Source: Leptospira noumeaensis (lineage in GTDB: Bacteria; Spirochaetota; Leptospiria; Leptospirales; Leptospiraceae). From it: a stretch of DNA of 64,000 nt. Location: positions 186,001 to 250,000 of the forward strand of contig NZ_RQFK01000009.1 of NCBI RefSeq assembly GCF_004770765.1, given 5' to 3'. A program made the translations under genes and the position numbers. Positions 1 through 9,855 of this stretch are shown one piece after another. The notes beneath the pieces were generated by a model. It worked only from the letters and a program-made list of their open reading frames with translations, did not search any database and was not told the origin of the DNA. Every line of letters begins with the position of its first letter. Position 1 is the stretch's first letter.

Positions 1-176
1 GAAAAATAGGGCATTTTGTAGCGGAATCCAAGGAGACTTTTTAGTGTGAACTCCTAATCTTTGTGTCAATATGGTGAAATCGTAGGTAGAGCCTTTCCAG
101 ATGGCGTTAAATTCAAATTCTGTAATTTATCAATTGATTTTAGCAGTTGATTCTAAAGATAAGGATTGTTGGCTTT
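1..176. other. Left edge, no gene called
   Basis: Two short open frames touch the left edge. On the plus strand, frame 3 is open from the edge to a TAG at 42-44 and could be the last 13 codons of an upstream gene. On the minus strand a frame is open from about base 135 to the edge, with no ATG and no visible ribosome binding site. Neither can be called a gene from this window. Confidence 0.4.
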
Positions 177-881
177 ATGCGTAAAAAAATATCTTCATCT
201 ACTATATTCCTACCCACCTTCCTTCTGTTAACTTTAGTTAATTGTAACTCTATTACGAAACCGGAATGGACGGAAACTGCGGCCTTTCAAAAGTTTTGTG
301 GTTGTGTGACTGTGAAAGAAGAGAAGACCAATGACCATTTGGGAAGTTTGCCCGAAGGTGCTTTGGATGAACTCGGAACTTCCGATTATTTAGAAAAATT
401 ATACAAAGGATTACGAAACGATTTTGAACATTCAGGGACACCTTTCGAAGAAGTAGGAGGGAGTCTTGTGGGCAAAGGAGTAGAACTCAAAAGAATCGAA
501 GACGATGAAAAAAGGCTTCGAGAACTTCTGATTGTGATCGATGGGGACGTGGCTTTTCCATCTGGTAAATCTACCCTCACACCCAAAGCAAAAGAACTCA
601 TCGCAAAAGTAGGGGATGCCATGGAGGCTTATCCCGAAACCAATTGTCGGATTGGTGGACACACAGATAGTGTGGGCGCTTTTTCTATGAATCTCAAACT
701 CAGTAAAGATCGTTCGCAGTCCGTGAAACGAGAGTTAAAGTTAGTTCACAATATTGTGGAAGGAAGATTTAAGGAAGTGGATGGTTATGCTGACCTTCAT
801 AAAATTGTAGATACTATGCTTGCGGAAAAGAAAAACCGTAGAACAGAAATTTATGTTGGGACGGTTCGCATTGTTTACTAG
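177..881 (+). CDS. OmpA-family outer-membrane lipoprotein
   Basis: Likely a peptidoglycan-binding lipoprotein anchored in the outer membrane. The N-terminus is a lipoprotein signal (basic MRKK, hydrophobic stretch, lipobox LVNC near residue 23). The C-terminal half carries an OmpA-like domain, with the strand reading IDGDVAFPSGKSTLTPKA and the motif GGHTDSVG, which in this family contacts diaminopimelate. The protein is 234 aa. I chose the ATG at 177, since it opens the signal peptide and follows an AAGGA-type site; the frame also extends to a TTG at 147. The beta-barrel gene follows after 19 bp, so the two may be co-transcribed. The domain call is firm; the physiological partner is unknown. 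Confidence 0.85.
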   Translation: MRKKISSSTIFLPTFLLLTLVNCNSITKPEWTETAAFQKFCGCVTVKEEKTNDHLGSLPEGALDELGTSDYLEKLYKGLRNDFEHSGTPFEEVGGSLVGKGVELKRIEDDEKRLRELLIVIDGDVAFPSGKSTLTPKAKELIAKVGDAMEAYPETNCRIGGHTDSVGAFSMNLKLSKDRSQSVKRELKLVHNIVEGRFKEVDGYADLHKIVDTMLAEKKNRRTEIYVGTVRIVY

Positions 882-900
882 AATACGAAATACGATCTCT

Positions 901-2094
901 ATGAATTTGGTTCCTATCCTTCTCATCTTTTTCCTTTTTGGTTTTTTCCTTCCTTTAAAGGCAGAAGAAACAAAAAAAGATGTTACAAATCCTGAGACCA
1001 AACAAGAAGAACCTGCGGTAGAAAACAAAACCTCTGTTCCTTTGGAAGACCGCGAGGATAATAAAACTCGGATGGATATCTTCAATCAAGTGTATGAACA
1101 CAGGTTGATGTTACGCGGTGGATGGGGGGTTGGAAAATTATCACCTGCCATCTTAAATGAAACAGGGCCTGCTTGGTTTCAAAATTCTGTGTTTCGTCAA
1201 ATCACAGAACCTGGTGCTCCACTTGCGGTACCTTACAAACCAGCCAAAGACCTAGGACTCAATTCCCAATTTTGGGACATTCGGTACGGTTATAAAAACA
1301 AATTTGAAGTTCAATTTGCAGAAGACACTTCCCTTGGTGTGTATAGCCGTGACCTGCCTGCTTCCAATAACTTTATTTCTCCAAGGACTGATACTTACTG
1401 GGCCAGCTCCTTCGAAGGAAATCGTTTGCTCCGATTTGAAGGTGTGAGCCAACATTTACGTTTTTCTTATACCCATCCTTTTTCAAAAATTTTGATGATT
1501 GGCCCCTCTATCAACTTCCATCGATATACGGAAAGAAATAATATTTCGTATGGTTCCTATTCCACAAGTAGGCCGGAAGCTCCCATTCCTAACAAAGCTA
1601 CTTGGTCGATTGGTGGAGATGCCAACGCTGAATATTCGATGAAAGGAATTTTACCTGGAATTTTTGCTAAATTTAAACTTCGCGATTGGTGGGAACTTCG
1701 GGCTCGTTTGGAATTATTAGATAGAAGAGGAAACTTTTCTGTGTTAGGTTCTCAAATCATCCAAGAATCATTTACCGATGGAAGTTCCCAATTCAATGGC
1801 GTGGTTCCAGCTTATGGTGGAAAGGTAAGAGATAAGGGAACCATTTTCAACCTCGAAACTTCCTTTCAATATTGCCGATTTAGTTTGGACATTGGGATGA
1901 TCCGCCAAGATGTCAAAAGAAGTTATGAAAGTTATTTTGGAGACACGGTTGGAAATGTCCCTCGGAGTGATTATTCGGCTCGGAGTGTTTATATTGGATT
2001 TTCAGAAATGTCCAGCTCCATCAAACATACTGTGACTGAATTTTACATCATGCCAGGTGTTTCTTTCTATTACGACGCAGATAAAATTTACTGA
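901..2094 (+). CDS. Putative outer-membrane beta-barrel protein
   Basis: I do not recognise a named family. From the ATG at 901 the 397-residue protein begins with a signal peptide (hydrophobic run ending LPLKAEE), followed by an acidic, Lys/Glu-rich linker of about 40 residues. The rest is rich in aromatic residues alternating with polar ones (for example WDIRYGYKNKFEVQFAED and HLRFSYTHPF), as in transmembrane beta-strands, and it ends near an aromatic residue (KIY). This points to an outer-membrane barrel of perhaps 12-16 strands. The frame is open upstream to 820, but that part overlaps the OmpA gene and lacks a signal peptide, so 901 is preferred. A barrel next to an OmpA lipoprotein is consistent with an envelope operon. 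Confidence 0.7.
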   Translation: MNLVPILLIFFLFGFFLPLKAEETKKDVTNPETKQEEPAVENKTSVPLEDREDNKTRMDIFNQVYEHRLMLRGGWGVGKLSPAILNETGPAWFQNSVFRQITEPGAPLAVPYKPAKDLGLNSQFWDIRYGYKNKFEVQFAEDTSLGVYSRDLPASNNFISPRTDTYWASSFEGNRLLRFEGVSQHLRFSYTHPFSKILMIGPSINFHRYTERNNISYGSYSTSRPEAPIPNKATWSIGGDANAEYSMKGILPGIFAKFKLRDWWELRARLELLDRRGNFSVLGSQIIQESFTDGSSQFNGVVPAYGGKVRDKGTIFNLETSFQYCRFSLDIGMIRQDVKRSYESYFGDTVGNVPRSDYSARSVYIGFSEMSSSIKHTVTEFYIMPGVSFYYDADKIY

Positions 2095-2102
2095 TTCTAA
2101 AA

Positions 2103-2801
2103 ATGTTTGATTTTTCTTTTTTGCAAAACAATCTAAAGTCTGTGCCGTATTTAATCTTTATCAGTTTTTTCCTTATGATCGCTTGTGGAAATTCGTCCGA
2201 CCAGGCAGACAAAAACCAAGTAGAGTCAAAAAGTTCCCAAGATACCAAACGGATCATCTATTTTGGAGATTCTCTCACCGCAGGGTATGGGTTACTAGAT
2301 TTTGAAGATGCTTGGCCCCATGTCCTTACCAAAAAAATTTCTGCAGAAGGATATTCCTACCAAATGACAAATGCTGGTGTTTCTGGAGATACAACCAGCG
2401 GTGGACTTGGACGTTTGGAATGGGTTTTGGCAGAAAAACCATCCATCTTCGTACTCGAGTTAGGTGCAAATGATATGTTGCGAGGGATTAGTCCTAAACT
2501 AACAAAAGAAAATTTACGTTCGATGATCCGCCAAATCAAATCCCAATACCCAACCACCAAGATATTGTTAGTGGGAATGTATGCCACACCCAATATGGGA
2601 AAAAAATACGCGGAAGAGTTTAATTCGATTTATCCGGATCTTTCCAAAGAAGAAGATATACCGCTTGTTCCTTTTATTTTAGAAAAAGTGGCATCCATCC
2701 GGAAACTCAACCAAAAGGATGGAATCCATCCAACGGAAGCTGGTCATAAACTCGTAGCGGACACAGTGTACCCTTACCTCAAACCATTACTTGTAAAATA
2801 A
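2103..2801 (+). CDS. SGNH/GDSL-family esterase lipoprotein (TesA-like)
   Basis: An arylesterase/lysophospholipase of the SGNH hydrolase family. The four family blocks are all present: FGDSLTAGYG with the nucleophilic Ser, GVSGDTTSGG with the oxyanion Gly, LGANDMLRG with the Asn, and DGIHPTEAGH with the catalytic Asp and His. The N-terminus is a lipoprotein signal ending in MIAC, so the enzyme is probably membrane-tethered in the periplasm or outer membrane, unlike soluble E. coli TesA. The 232-residue length fits one SGNH domain plus signal and linker. It starts 8 bp after the barrel gene and is followed 17 bp later by tenA. The substrate cannot be read from the sequence. Confidence 0.88.
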   Translation: MFDFSFLQNNLKSVPYLIFISFFLMIACGNSSDQADKNQVESKSSQDTKRIIYFGDSLTAGYGLLDFEDAWPHVLTKKISAEGYSYQMTNAGVSGDTTSGGLGRLEWVLAEKPSIFVLELGANDMLRGISPKLTKENLRSMIRQIKSQYPTTKILLVGMYATPNMGKKYAEEFNSIYPDLSKEEDIPLVPFILEKVASIRKLNQKDGIHPTEAGHKLVADTVYPYLKPLLVK

Positions 2802-2818
2802 TCTTTTTGGAGTAAAGA

Positions 2819-3514
2819 ATGACTGCTTCCTTTCCTATCCCTAGTTTTGCTGAAAGATGCAAAGTATCTGCAAAAAATTCATTTGGTGCATCCTTTTCTC
2901 ATCCCTTTGTCCTTGCTCTTGCTGATGGATCTTTAGATCCAAAGATCTTTCGTTTTTACCAAATCCAAGATGCCAAATATTTGGAATCTTTTTCCGATGC
3001 TTGTGCCATCCTTTCTACAAGGGTCACAGATCCGGAAGATAAACTTTGGCTGATCGATGCGGCAAAAATGGCTCTCGTTGTGGAAAGCCAACTCCACATG
3101 GGTTATGGAAAAACACTTGGTTATGATTCCAAAACCATTGCCGAAACAGAACCAACTCCTAACAATTTAGCTTACCAAAACCATATGATTGCCTCCGTTG
3201 TCAAAGGGTCGGTAGTGGAAGGATTTGCCGCCATTGCGCCTTGTCCTTGGCTTTATATTGATCTTGGCCAACACCTACTCAAAGAAAAAGGAAAGATCCC
3301 GGAAGACCATCCCTATGCCTCTTGGTTGCTCATGTATTCCGATCCTGGGTTTAATGAATATATGACCAATCTTTTGGCTCGATTGCAAAAGTATGCAGAC
3401 CTTGCCGATGAAGATTCTAAAAAACGAGCAGTGGCCGCCTTCCAACAAAGTTGTAATTACGAATGGATGTTTTGGGAACAGGCTTGGACTGAGCAAAGTT
3501 GGCCCTCTCGCTAA
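2819..3514 (+). CDS. tenA: TenA-family aminopyrimidine aminohydrolase (thiaminase II)
   Basis: A cytoplasmic TenA/THI-4 enzyme, which in characterised members hydrolyses the aminopyrimidine of degraded thiamin for salvage. The 231-residue length is typical. The active-site elements are visible: the Asp in IQDAKYLESF, the Cys in FAAIAPCPWLYIDLG, and the Glu in MFWEQAWTEQSW. The ATG at 2819 follows a good GGAG site. There is no room for a TPP riboswitch in the 17 bp between it and the esterase gene, so thiamin control, if any, would come from an upstream promoter. No other thiamin gene is in the window. Confidence 0.88.
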   Translation: MTASFPIPSFAERCKVSAKNSFGASFSHPFVLALADGSLDPKIFRFYQIQDAKYLESFSDACAILSTRVTDPEDKLWLIDAAKMALVVESQLHMGYGKTLGYDSKTIAETEPTPNNLAYQNHMIASVVKGSVVEGFAAIAPCPWLYIDLGQHLLKEKGKIPEDHPYASWLLMYSDPGFNEYMTNLLARLQKYADLADEDSKKRAVAAFQQSCNYEWMFWEQAWTEQSWPSR

Positions 3515-3660
3515 ATTATGGTTAGTCGGTTTAAGGGACTTTTTTAGTATCAGTTCAGAATTTGGAGATTTCCCTTTGGTCTCCCATTTTCCTATGTGAT
3601 TTTGATCTTTTTTCCTTGCCGATTTGCTTAGATTCCAAATGATGGTTTCACAAACCTTCT

Positions 3661-3732
3661 GCGGGAATAGCTCAGCGGTAGAGCATCTCCTTGCCAAGGA
3701 GAGGGTCGCGGGTTCAAGTCCCGTTTCCCGCT
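3661..3732 (+). tRNA. tRNA-Gly (anticodon GCC)
   Basis: A complete cloverleaf of 72 nt. The acceptor stem GCGGGAA pairs with TTCCCGC, with discriminator T. The D-arm contains the AGCTCAGCGGTAGAGC box. The anticodon stem TCTCC/GGAGA holds the loop TTGCCAA, giving anticodon GCC, and the T-arm is GCGGGTTCAAGTCCCGT. The terminal CCA is not encoded. It lies 62 bp upstream of the trigger factor gene in the same direction. Confidence 0.97.
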
Positions 3733-3794
3733 AATGAAGGTACGCTTCTTTTTCTTTCCACTACACTCTCTTTATTTACACTGGATATAATACG

Positions 3795-5141
3795 ATGGAA
3801 TTTACGGCAAAAAAAAATAACAACGCAACTTGTGACCTCAGCATTCAATTTAGCGCTGAAGAAGTCCGCACTGCCTACTCTAAGGCTTACAAAAATGCAT
3901 CCGAAAAAGTAAAAATCCCTGGTTTTCGTCCCGGAAAAGCACCACTGAATATGGTCGAAAAGGTTCTCGGTGATTCGGTTATGGATGATGCAGCCAACAT
4001 TATGCTGAACCAAGCAATGGCAGACCTATTTGATAAATTGGAACACAAACCAATCCGCCTGCCACAATTCCAAATGGAAACTTTTGATAAAAATACCGGT
4101 GCCAAAGCCAAAGCAACTTACGACACCAAACCAGAAGTCACCTTACCAAAGTTAAAGAAGATCAAAATCCAACCGAAAGAAATTAAAATTTCTGATGCGG
4201 ACATCCAAAAAGAATTGGAAGGGATTCAAAAAAATATGGCTCGTAACTCTTTGAAAGAAGAGGGTGAACCTGTAGAATCTGCTGACCTTTTAGAAATCAA
4301 TTATAAGTTCAAAGAAACTGACAAAGAATACCCAGAACAAGGCCAAGTTGGAAAATTCCAAATGGGTGCGCCCCAAAACCCTCCTGGTTTTGAAACGAAC
4401 CTCCTCGGTATGAAACTAAACGAAACCAAAGAGTTTTCTTTCACTTATCCTGACTCTTACCCACAATCCCCAGAGTCTGCTGGAAAAACCATTGTTTACA
4501 CAGTAACCGTTTCTGCAATTTACAAAGTCACATATCCTGAAATCAATGATGACTTTGCATCCGAAGTGGATGGTTCTGTCAACTTACAAGAGTTAAAGGA
4601 AAAAACCAAAAAACAGTTACACGAAATTTTTGGGAACGCACTCACAAAACGTGCCACTGATGATGCTTATAACGAAATCATCAAAGAATCCAAATTCATC
4701 ATTCCTGAATCTTTGATTTACGAAGAAACAGAAACCGTATTCCAAAACTTTATGCGTGAATTTGGCCTTCCCGTTTCTTCCCTTGCAGACTACGCAAAAC
4801 GATTGAACAAGGAAGAAAAAGAAGTTCGTGAATCTTTCTCCAAAGCGGCTGAAAAACGCATCCAAACCTATATTTTGAAGCAGAAAATCGCGGAAGAACA
4901 CAAAATCCAGATTTCTGACGAAGAAGTGGAGGCTGGATACGAAAAAGAGGCAACTCAGCAAGGAATTACTGCCGAAACTCTGAAAAAAGAAGTCCAAAAA
5001 CAGAAGGCGGAAACCTTCTACCGTGACAAATTCCTGTTTGATAAAATCGACGAGTTTGTATACGCTGAGGTAGAAAAGAAGTCGCCTAAGGCTATTTCAA
5101 CGGAAGAAGCTGAGAAAATTCTTAGCGGGAAAGAAGAGTAA
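3795..5141 (+). CDS. tig: Trigger factor, ribosome-associated chaperone/PPIase
   Basis: A 448-residue trigger factor, the usual length. The N-terminal ribosome-binding domain contains the signature loop in GFRPGKAPLNMVEK (around residues 43-57). The middle FKBP-like domain (about 165-245) includes GMKLNETKEFSFTYPDSY. The C-terminal helical chaperone region is rich in Lys and Glu. It acts on nascent chains at the ribosome exit tunnel. It leads the order tig-clpP-clpX, a conserved arrangement linking folding and proteolysis, with 3 bp before clpP. Confidence 0.96.
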   Translation: MEFTAKKNNNATCDLSIQFSAEEVRTAYSKAYKNASEKVKIPGFRPGKAPLNMVEKVLGDSVMDDAANIMLNQAMADLFDKLEHKPIRLPQFQMETFDKNTGAKAKATYDTKPEVTLPKLKKIKIQPKEIKISDADIQKELEGIQKNMARNSLKEEGEPVESADLLEINYKFKETDKEYPEQGQVGKFQMGAPQNPPGFETNLLGMKLNETKEFSFTYPDSYPQSPESAGKTIVYTVTVSAIYKVTYPEINDDFASEVDGSVNLQELKEKTKKQLHEIFGNALTKRATDDAYNEIIKESKFIIPESLIYEETETVFQNFMREFGLPVSSLADYAKRLNKEEKEVRESFSKAAEKRIQTYILKQKIAEEHKIQISDEEVEAGYEKEATQQGITAETLKKEVQKQKAETFYRDKFLFDKIDEFVYAEVEKKSPKAISTEEAEKILSGKEE

Positions 5142-5144
5142 ACT

Positions 5145-5747
5145 ATGTCAACATTTATTCCAAACGTTTCAGAACAAACAAGTCGTGGCATAATCACTAG
5201 TGATGTGTATTCCAGACTGCTTAGGGATCGTATTATATTTCTGGGTGCTGGTATTGATGACACCTACGCAAATGCTGTTTCTGCTCAACTTTTGTTTTTA
5301 GAAGCGGAAAATCCAGATCGAGACATCTATCTCTACATCAATAGCCCTGGTGGTTATGTGAGTTCTGGTCTTGCCATTTATGACACAATGCAGCTTGTTA
5401 AACCTGAGGTAAGAACTCTTTGTATTGGACAGGCTTCCTCAATGGCGGCACTACTCCTTGCGGGTGGGGCCAAAGGAAAACGATCTGCACTTCCGAATTC
5501 TCGGATTATGTTACACCAACCTTACGGTGGAGCCGGTGGACAGGCTTCCGATATTGAGATTTCCGCCAAAGAAATTATCAAGACCAAGGACAAATTGATC
5601 GAACTTTATGGTAAACACATAGGAAAACCTGCCGACCAAATCAGAAAAGACACCGAAAGAAATTTCTTTATGAGTGCTGAGGAAGCCAAAGAGTATGGCA
5701 TCATCGACAACGTGATCTTAGAACGCAAACAGATGTTACAAACGTAA
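5145..5747 (+). CDS. clpP: ATP-dependent Clp protease proteolytic subunit
   Basis: A 200-residue serine protease that forms the tetradecameric ClpP chamber. The catalytic triad is Ser99 in IGQASSMAA, His124 in MLHQPYGG and Asp169 in KDTERNFF. The INSPGG motif sits near residue 68. It is placed 3 bp after tig and 15 bp before clpX, so the protease and its unfoldase are made together. Start ATG 5145. Confidence 0.97.
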   Translation: MSTFIPNVSEQTSRGIITSDVYSRLLRDRIIFLGAGIDDTYANAVSAQLLFLEAENPDRDIYLYINSPGGYVSSGLAIYDTMQLVKPEVRTLCIGQASSMAALLLAGGAKGKRSALPNSRIMLHQPYGGAGGQASDIEISAKEIIKTKDKLIELYGKHIGKPADQIRKDTERNFFMSAEEAKEYGIIDNVILERKQMLQT

Positions 5748-5762
5748 AATAGGGGCTACATC

Positions 5763-7043
5763 ATGACCAAACGTCCAAGCCAAACGGGTAATTCCAGAGA
5801 AAAATTACATTGTTCTTTCTGCGGAAAGGCCCAAGACGAAGTAAGAAGGCTTGTCGCTGGTCCTGGTGTTTATATCTGTGATGAGTGCATTTCCTTATGT
5901 AATGAAATCATCGCAGAAGAGCCGCAAGGTGGTGAAAAAACTGCCATTGTCGGTGACATCCCAAAACCAACTGAAATCAAAAAAATATTAGACCAGTATG
6001 TAATTGGACAAGAACAAGCAAAAAAAGCTTTGGCTGTTGCTGTTTACAATCACTACAAAAGAATCTTCCATAACGAACGTAAGGCGGGTGATGTGGAATT
6101 GGAAAAATCCAATATCATGCTCATTGGCCCTACTGGATCTGGAAAAACACTCCTCGCACAAACTCTGGCTCGCATTTTAAAAGTTCCTTTTGCCATCGTA
6201 GATGCAACGGCACTGACAGAAGCCGGTTATGTGGGAGAAGACGTCGAAAACATCATCCTCAAACTCATCCAAAATGCAGACAACGATGTCAAACGTGCCG
6301 AGATGGGAATCATCTATATCGACGAAATCGATAAAATTTCTCGTAAGTCGGATTCTGCCTCCATCACGCGGGACGTGAGTGGAGAAGGTGTACAACAAGC
6401 TCTCTTAAAAATCATTGAAGGGACAGTTGCCAATGTTCCACCACAAGGTGGGCGTAAACACCCACACCAAGAATACATTCCTGTAGAAACCAAAAACATC
6501 CTCTTTATTTGTGGGGGAGCGTTTGTGGGTCTAAGTGACATCATCAAACAACGAGTTGGTGTCAAATCAATTGGTTTTCATTCCAATGAAATCGTAAATG
6601 ATAAAGGCCGTAAAATTGAGGAAGGGGAATCGATGGTTCACCATGTGATTCCTGACGACCTTATGAAATTTGGGCTCATTCCTGAATTTATTGGACGACT
6701 TCCAATCATTGCCACTCTCGATGAACTAACAATCGAAAGTTTGAAATCTATTTTTACAGAACCAAAAAATTCCCTTCTCAAACAATACCAAAAGATGTTT
6801 GATATTGAGAATGTAAAACTCAAGTTCACAGAAGCTGCCATTGAAGCCATTGCCCAAACGGCGATTAAACGTGAAAGTGGAGCTCGCGGACTTCGGGCCA
6901 TCGTAGAAGAGATTATGATGGAACTCATGTTCCAGATTCCTTCCCGTAAGGACGTTTTGGAAGTGGTTGTGACAGATGAAACAGTTCTGAAAAAAGATGC
7001 GCCGATCACTATCCTAAAAGGTGATATCGAAAAAATCGCCTAG
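5763..7043 (+). CDS. clpX: ATP-dependent Clp protease ATPase subunit ClpX
   Basis: A 426-residue AAA+ unfoldase that feeds substrates to ClpP. An N-terminal C4 zinc-binding domain (CSFCGK and CDECISLC) is followed by Walker A GPTGSGKT, Walker [10 protein letters not shown], the sensor region, and the arginine-finger segment EFIGRLP. The ClpP-docking IGF loop is visible in KSIGFHS. The start follows an AGGGG ribosome binding site. The gene ends the tig-clpP-clpX unit, and an intrinsic terminator lies 60 bp downstream. Confidence 0.97.
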   Translation: MTKRPSQTGNSREKLHCSFCGKAQDEVRRLVAGPGVYICDECISLCNEIIAEEPQGGEKTAIVGDIPKPTEIKKILDQYVIGQEQAKKALAVAVYNHYKRIFHNERKAGDVELEKSNIMLIGPTGSGKTLLAQTLARILKVPFAIVDATALTEAGYVGEDVENIILKLIQNADNDVKRAEMGIIYIDEIDKISRKSDSASITRDVSGEGVQQALLKIIEGTVANVPPQGGRKHPHQEYIPVETKNILFICGGAFVGLSDIIKQRVGVKSIGFHSNEIVNDKGRKIEEGESMVHHVIPDDLMKFGLIPEFIGRLPIIATLDELTIESLKSIFTEPKNSLLKQYQKMFDIENVKLKFTEAAIEAIAQTAIKRESGARGLRAIVEEIMMELMFQIPSRKDVLEVVVTDETVLKKDAPITILKGDIEKIA

Positions 7044-7102
7044 GGTTAAAAAATACAAACTCTGGATTTTCAATCTTAAATTTTGGATCTAGAGAAATCA
7101 TA

Positions 7103-7136
7103 AAAAACCTATCTTATGGATAGGTTTTTCTTTTTT
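7103..7136 (+). terminator. Intrinsic terminator after clpX
   Basis: A perfect 11-bp stem (7103-7113 with 7119-7129) with a 5-nt loop is followed by a T-rich tract (ttttttc then ttttt). It separates the clpX unit from the next gene, whose start is only about 12 bp further on, so that gene's promoter may lie between clpX and the hairpin or inside clpX. Confidence 0.85.
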
Positions 7137-7147
7137 AGGAGTAACCT

Positions 7148-7999
7148 ATGATGCCTATGACCACTTCCGATCCAATAAAAACCTTAGACCATTTTTTCTC
7201 TCTACCATCTAAAATTCGATTTCAAGTTTTGATTTTTGCATTCGTCGTTGGATTTTCTTTTTCCCATTGCCAAATAGGAAAAGTTACGGAGTCTCCCACT
7301 GCTCCCACTAACCAAACTTCTCCATTGACTCTTACGTCTTCCAGACATTTAGAGTGGATTAAAATTAAAGAAACTGTTTGGATCCATCGCAGTTTTGGTG
7401 AATTTGGTGGCCAAGTGTATTCTGCCAATGGACTTGTGATCCTAACAAACAAAGGGGCTGTGGTGGTTGACACTCCTTGGACGGAATCACAAACAGAAGA
7501 ATTATTTTCTGGAGTTAAGGCTAAGTTTCAAAAAGAGATTTTATTTTTAGTTGTGACTCACGCGCATGACGACCGTATGGCGGGAGTTCCCCTTTTCCAA
7601 ATACGAAACATCCCCGTTTATAGCACTTCTTTAACAGCAAAACTTGCCAAGGAAAGAGGGTTTGGAAAAACAAATCCGATCCTTGACATCCAAACAAGAC
7701 TTGGTGCCGGAAACCAATCGGTGGAAGTATTTTTCCCAGGCCATGGGCATTCGGCAGACAATATTGTGGTTTGGCTTCCCGAAACTCATATCCTCTTCGG
7801 AGGATGTCTCATCAAGGCATTGGATGCAAAAGACCTAGGGAATGTAAAAGAGGCTGATTTAAATGAATGGCCTAACTCTGTGAAGCGAGTGTTGTCACGT
7901 TATCCAGACGCAGAAGTGGTGGTTCCAGGGCACGGGGACTGGGGGAAGTTGGATTTACTTCGCCATACGATTCGTTTACTTGTTACGCCTGACCACTAA
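7148..7999 (+). CDS. bla: Subclass B1-type metallo-beta-lactamase
   Basis: A zinc hydrolase of the metallo-beta-lactamase fold with the full subclass B1 ligand set: His138, His140 and Asp142 in THAHDDR (site 1/2), His201 in GHGHSADN, Cys220 in FGGCLIK, and His262 in PGHGD. The segments DNIVVWLPE and AKDLGNV match, from memory, the wording of B1 enzymes such as BcII. The first 45 residues carry a hydrophobic segment ending SFSHC, a possible loose spirochaetal lipobox, so the enzyme may be a periplasmic lipoprotein. 283 aa from ATG 7148 (a second ATG follows at once). Its 3' end overlaps the convergent gene by 24 bp. A beta-lactam-hydrolysing role is likely from the ligands but untested. Confidence 0.85.
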   Translation: MMPMTTSDPIKTLDHFFSLPSKIRFQVLIFAFVVGFSFSHCQIGKVTESPTAPTNQTSPLTLTSSRHLEWIKIKETVWIHRSFGEFGGQVYSANGLVILTNKGAVVVDTPWTESQTEELFSGVKAKFQKEILFLVVTHAHDDRMAGVPLFQIRNIPVYSTSLTAKLAKERGFGKTNPILDIQTRLGAGNQSVEVFFPGHGHSADNIVVWLPETHILFGGCLIKALDAKDLGNVKEADLNEWPNSVKRVLSRYPDAEVVVPGHGDWGKLDLLRHTIRLLVTPDH

Positions 8000-9070
8000 A
8001 ATAGAAAGTTTTTCCATGGGGTTCGTCAGATTTCTCTCGGCTCCCAGTGAACTCATCTTTTTGGCAATGGCAAGTAACATCTGTCTAGACGAACTTGGCC
8101 TTAAGTCCAAAAGGTAATCCACAAACTCTTCCATAATTTCAAAAGATGTGAGTCCAAACTGCGTCAGAGTTCTGTCACTTGCCCAAACTAAATAATCTCC
8201 AATTTCGATTCCATCGGCCATAGAAAGAGGGTGTTTGTGGTTGGGATACCAATGATCATCTCCACTCCCTTCAATCACTTGGATTCCATGATCAGAAAAT
8301 TGAAAGATAGGCATGTCCATATAATGTAAAAAAGACATTTTATCTTCTTTGTTTTGGATTCCAAAGGCAGAGATTTTTAATTTTAAAAAAGTAAATTGGT
8401 GGAGAGCTGATTCTAATTTTTCTAAAATTTCTTCTGTTGTAAAAAGTCCATCTCCAAAAGAGGAAATGGTTCCATGGATGAATACTTTTTCGGAAGATTC
8501 TAGTATCCCGGGTTCCATATGGCCTGCAAGGATTCCAAAAATTCCATCTTTGGCTCTGACAATACGAATGTAATCTGCTCCCGCATAACGCATAACAGAT
8601 GGAAATACGGAAACATCGAACCCAGGAATTTTAGGAATATGGATGTCTGGGATTTGTTTGTTCACAGATGCGGCTTGGTTGGTTTTCCAATCAAATTTGT
8701 TTTCGAATTGTTCCTCTCCCAGACTTTCGTCTCCCTGGAGGAGGGTAAATCGAACCGATTTATAGATTTTGTATTCTTCTGATTCTGGATTTAGATTCCG
8801 AATGTCTTTGGGAAGTTCATTGTCTTGGATATGGGCAATGACATGAAGAATGTATTGGTATAAAAATCCTAAAAAATAATAAGATAAAAATCCAATTAAC
8901 AGTGCGAATACGAAAGAAGAATAAATCCCAACTAAATTAAAGTTAAGTGCATTTTCACCCTTCGGATTTTGCCAATGGGTGAATGTAAATTCAGCTAGTA
9001 AAAAATGGATAAAGAAAAAAAGAAAACTTATGACACCTAGTAGTACAGGAAGTTTGACTCGAAAACTCAT
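7976..9070 (-). CDS. Membrane-anchored, degenerate SpoIIE/PP2C-like phosphatase
   Basis: A 364-residue protein with two N-terminal membrane segments (about 7-27 and 46-72), then a PPM/SpoIIE-like domain. The motif usually written GDYYD appears as AGADYIRIV. The motif usually written GDVSGHG appears as AGHMEPG, so one metal-binding Asp is missing. The late SDG motif is kept as ASDRTL. The enzyme may therefore be weak or inactive and act as a binding protein. It is the last gene of tatA-tatC-this gene, overlapping the tatC stop by 4 bp. SpoIIE-type domains usually reverse phosphorylation of anti-sigma-factor antagonists; no such partner is nearby. Confidence 0.7.
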   Translation of the reverse strand: MSFRVKLPVLLGVISFLFFFIHFLLAEFTFTHWQNPKGENALNFNLVGIYSSFVFALLIGFLSYYFLGFLYQYILHVIAHIQDNELPKDIRNLNPESEEYKIYKSVRFTLLQGDESLGEEQFENKFDWKTNQAASVNKQIPDIHIPKIPGFDVSVFPSVMRYAGADYIRIVRAKDGIFGILAGHMEPGILESSEKVFIHGTISSFGDGLFTTEEILEKLESALHQFTFLKLKISAFGIQNKEDKMSFLHYMDMPIFQFSDHGIQVIEGSGDDHWYPNHKHPLSMADGIEIGDYLVWASDRTLTQFGLTSFEIMEEFVDYLLDLRPSSSRQMLLAIAKKMSSLGAERNLTNPMEKLSILVVRRNK

Positions 9071-9846
9071 TTGCGATCTGTTGTTTCCAATACTTTCATG
9101 ATGATGGCAGAAAGAAAGAATAGAAAACTAAGAGGAACAAGTAACATCAACATAGAAAATACATCGGGGCCTGGAGATAAAACGGCTGAAACTACAGCGA
9201 TGATGAGAACTGCCTCCCTCCATCTGGAAATTAAAAACCGGGAAGAAAGGATTCCAATTCTACCAAGTAGGATGAGGACAATGGGCAATTGAAATGAGGC
9301 ACCAAACACTAGGTGCAAATTAAAAAACAAATCATAATATTCGTCAATCGGTAAATACGGATCGACTCCGTCGGGTCTGAGTATCACAAGGAAAACCCGA
9401 AGGAAGTTTTCAAAAACAGTAAACCAACAAAGAGCAAGTCCTGACCAAAAAAGTAAGGTGGAAAATAAGATGATGAATTTTCCCCATTTTTCTGTTCTTG
9501 TGTCCACCGCAGGAGCAATGAATCCCCAAAGGATGTAGAGTAAAAATGGTAACGAAACAAGGACCGATAAGATAAACGATGTTTTGAGATAAATCAGAAA
9601 CGGAGCCATAAGCTGGATCTGAAAAAAATGTGCATCGGGGCCTAGGACTGATTTGTAGGGTTGGATGAGAAAGGAATGGATCTCACTTCCAAAATACAAG
9701 GTGCCGGTCATAAAAACAGACACTACTAAAATGGAATAAATCAGTCTTTGGCGGAGTTCTTCTAAATGATCCCCCAGGGACATGTATTTTTCCCTGGTTT
9801 CAGAATCCTCCGGTAATGGAAGTGCGGTTCTTTTTTTCCCGGCCAA
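9067..9846 (-). CDS. tatC: Sec-independent protein translocase TatC
   Basis: The polytopic receptor subunit of the twin-arginine translocon, 259 aa with about six membrane segments. The conserved cytoplasmic N-terminal motif HLEELRQRL is present, and the helix order matches the family, with [16 protein letters not shown] in the fifth and sixth helices. It sits 9 bp downstream of tatA and overlaps the phosphatase-like gene by 4 bp, forming a three-gene leftward operon. No tatB is visible, so TatA may serve both roles. Confidence 0.93.
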   Translation of the reverse strand: MAGKKRTALPLPEDSETREKYMSLGDHLEELRQRLIYSILVVSVFMTGTLYFGSEIHSFLIQPYKSVLGPDAHFFQIQLMAPFLIYLKTSFILSVLVSLPFLLYILWGFIAPAVDTRTEKWGKFIILFSTLLFWSGLALCWFTVFENFLRVFLVILRPDGVDPYLPIDEYYDLFFNLHLVFGASFQLPIVLILLGRIGILSSRFLISRWREAVLIIAVVSAVLSPGPDVFSMLMLLVPLSFLFFLSAIIMKVLETTDRK

Positions 9847-9855
9847 GGTTTCGTA

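Noticed and set aside
2802..2818. A TPP riboswitch before tenA
   Set aside because: Only 17 bp separate the genes and no THI-box elements are visible.
3562..3585. Hairpin GGAGA/TCTCC after tenA as a terminator
   Set aside because: The stem is only five pairs, the loop is long and the T-run is weak.
3393..3697. Open frames around the tenA end and tRNA-Gly
   Set aside because: They overlap tenA or the tRNA and show no protein-like composition.
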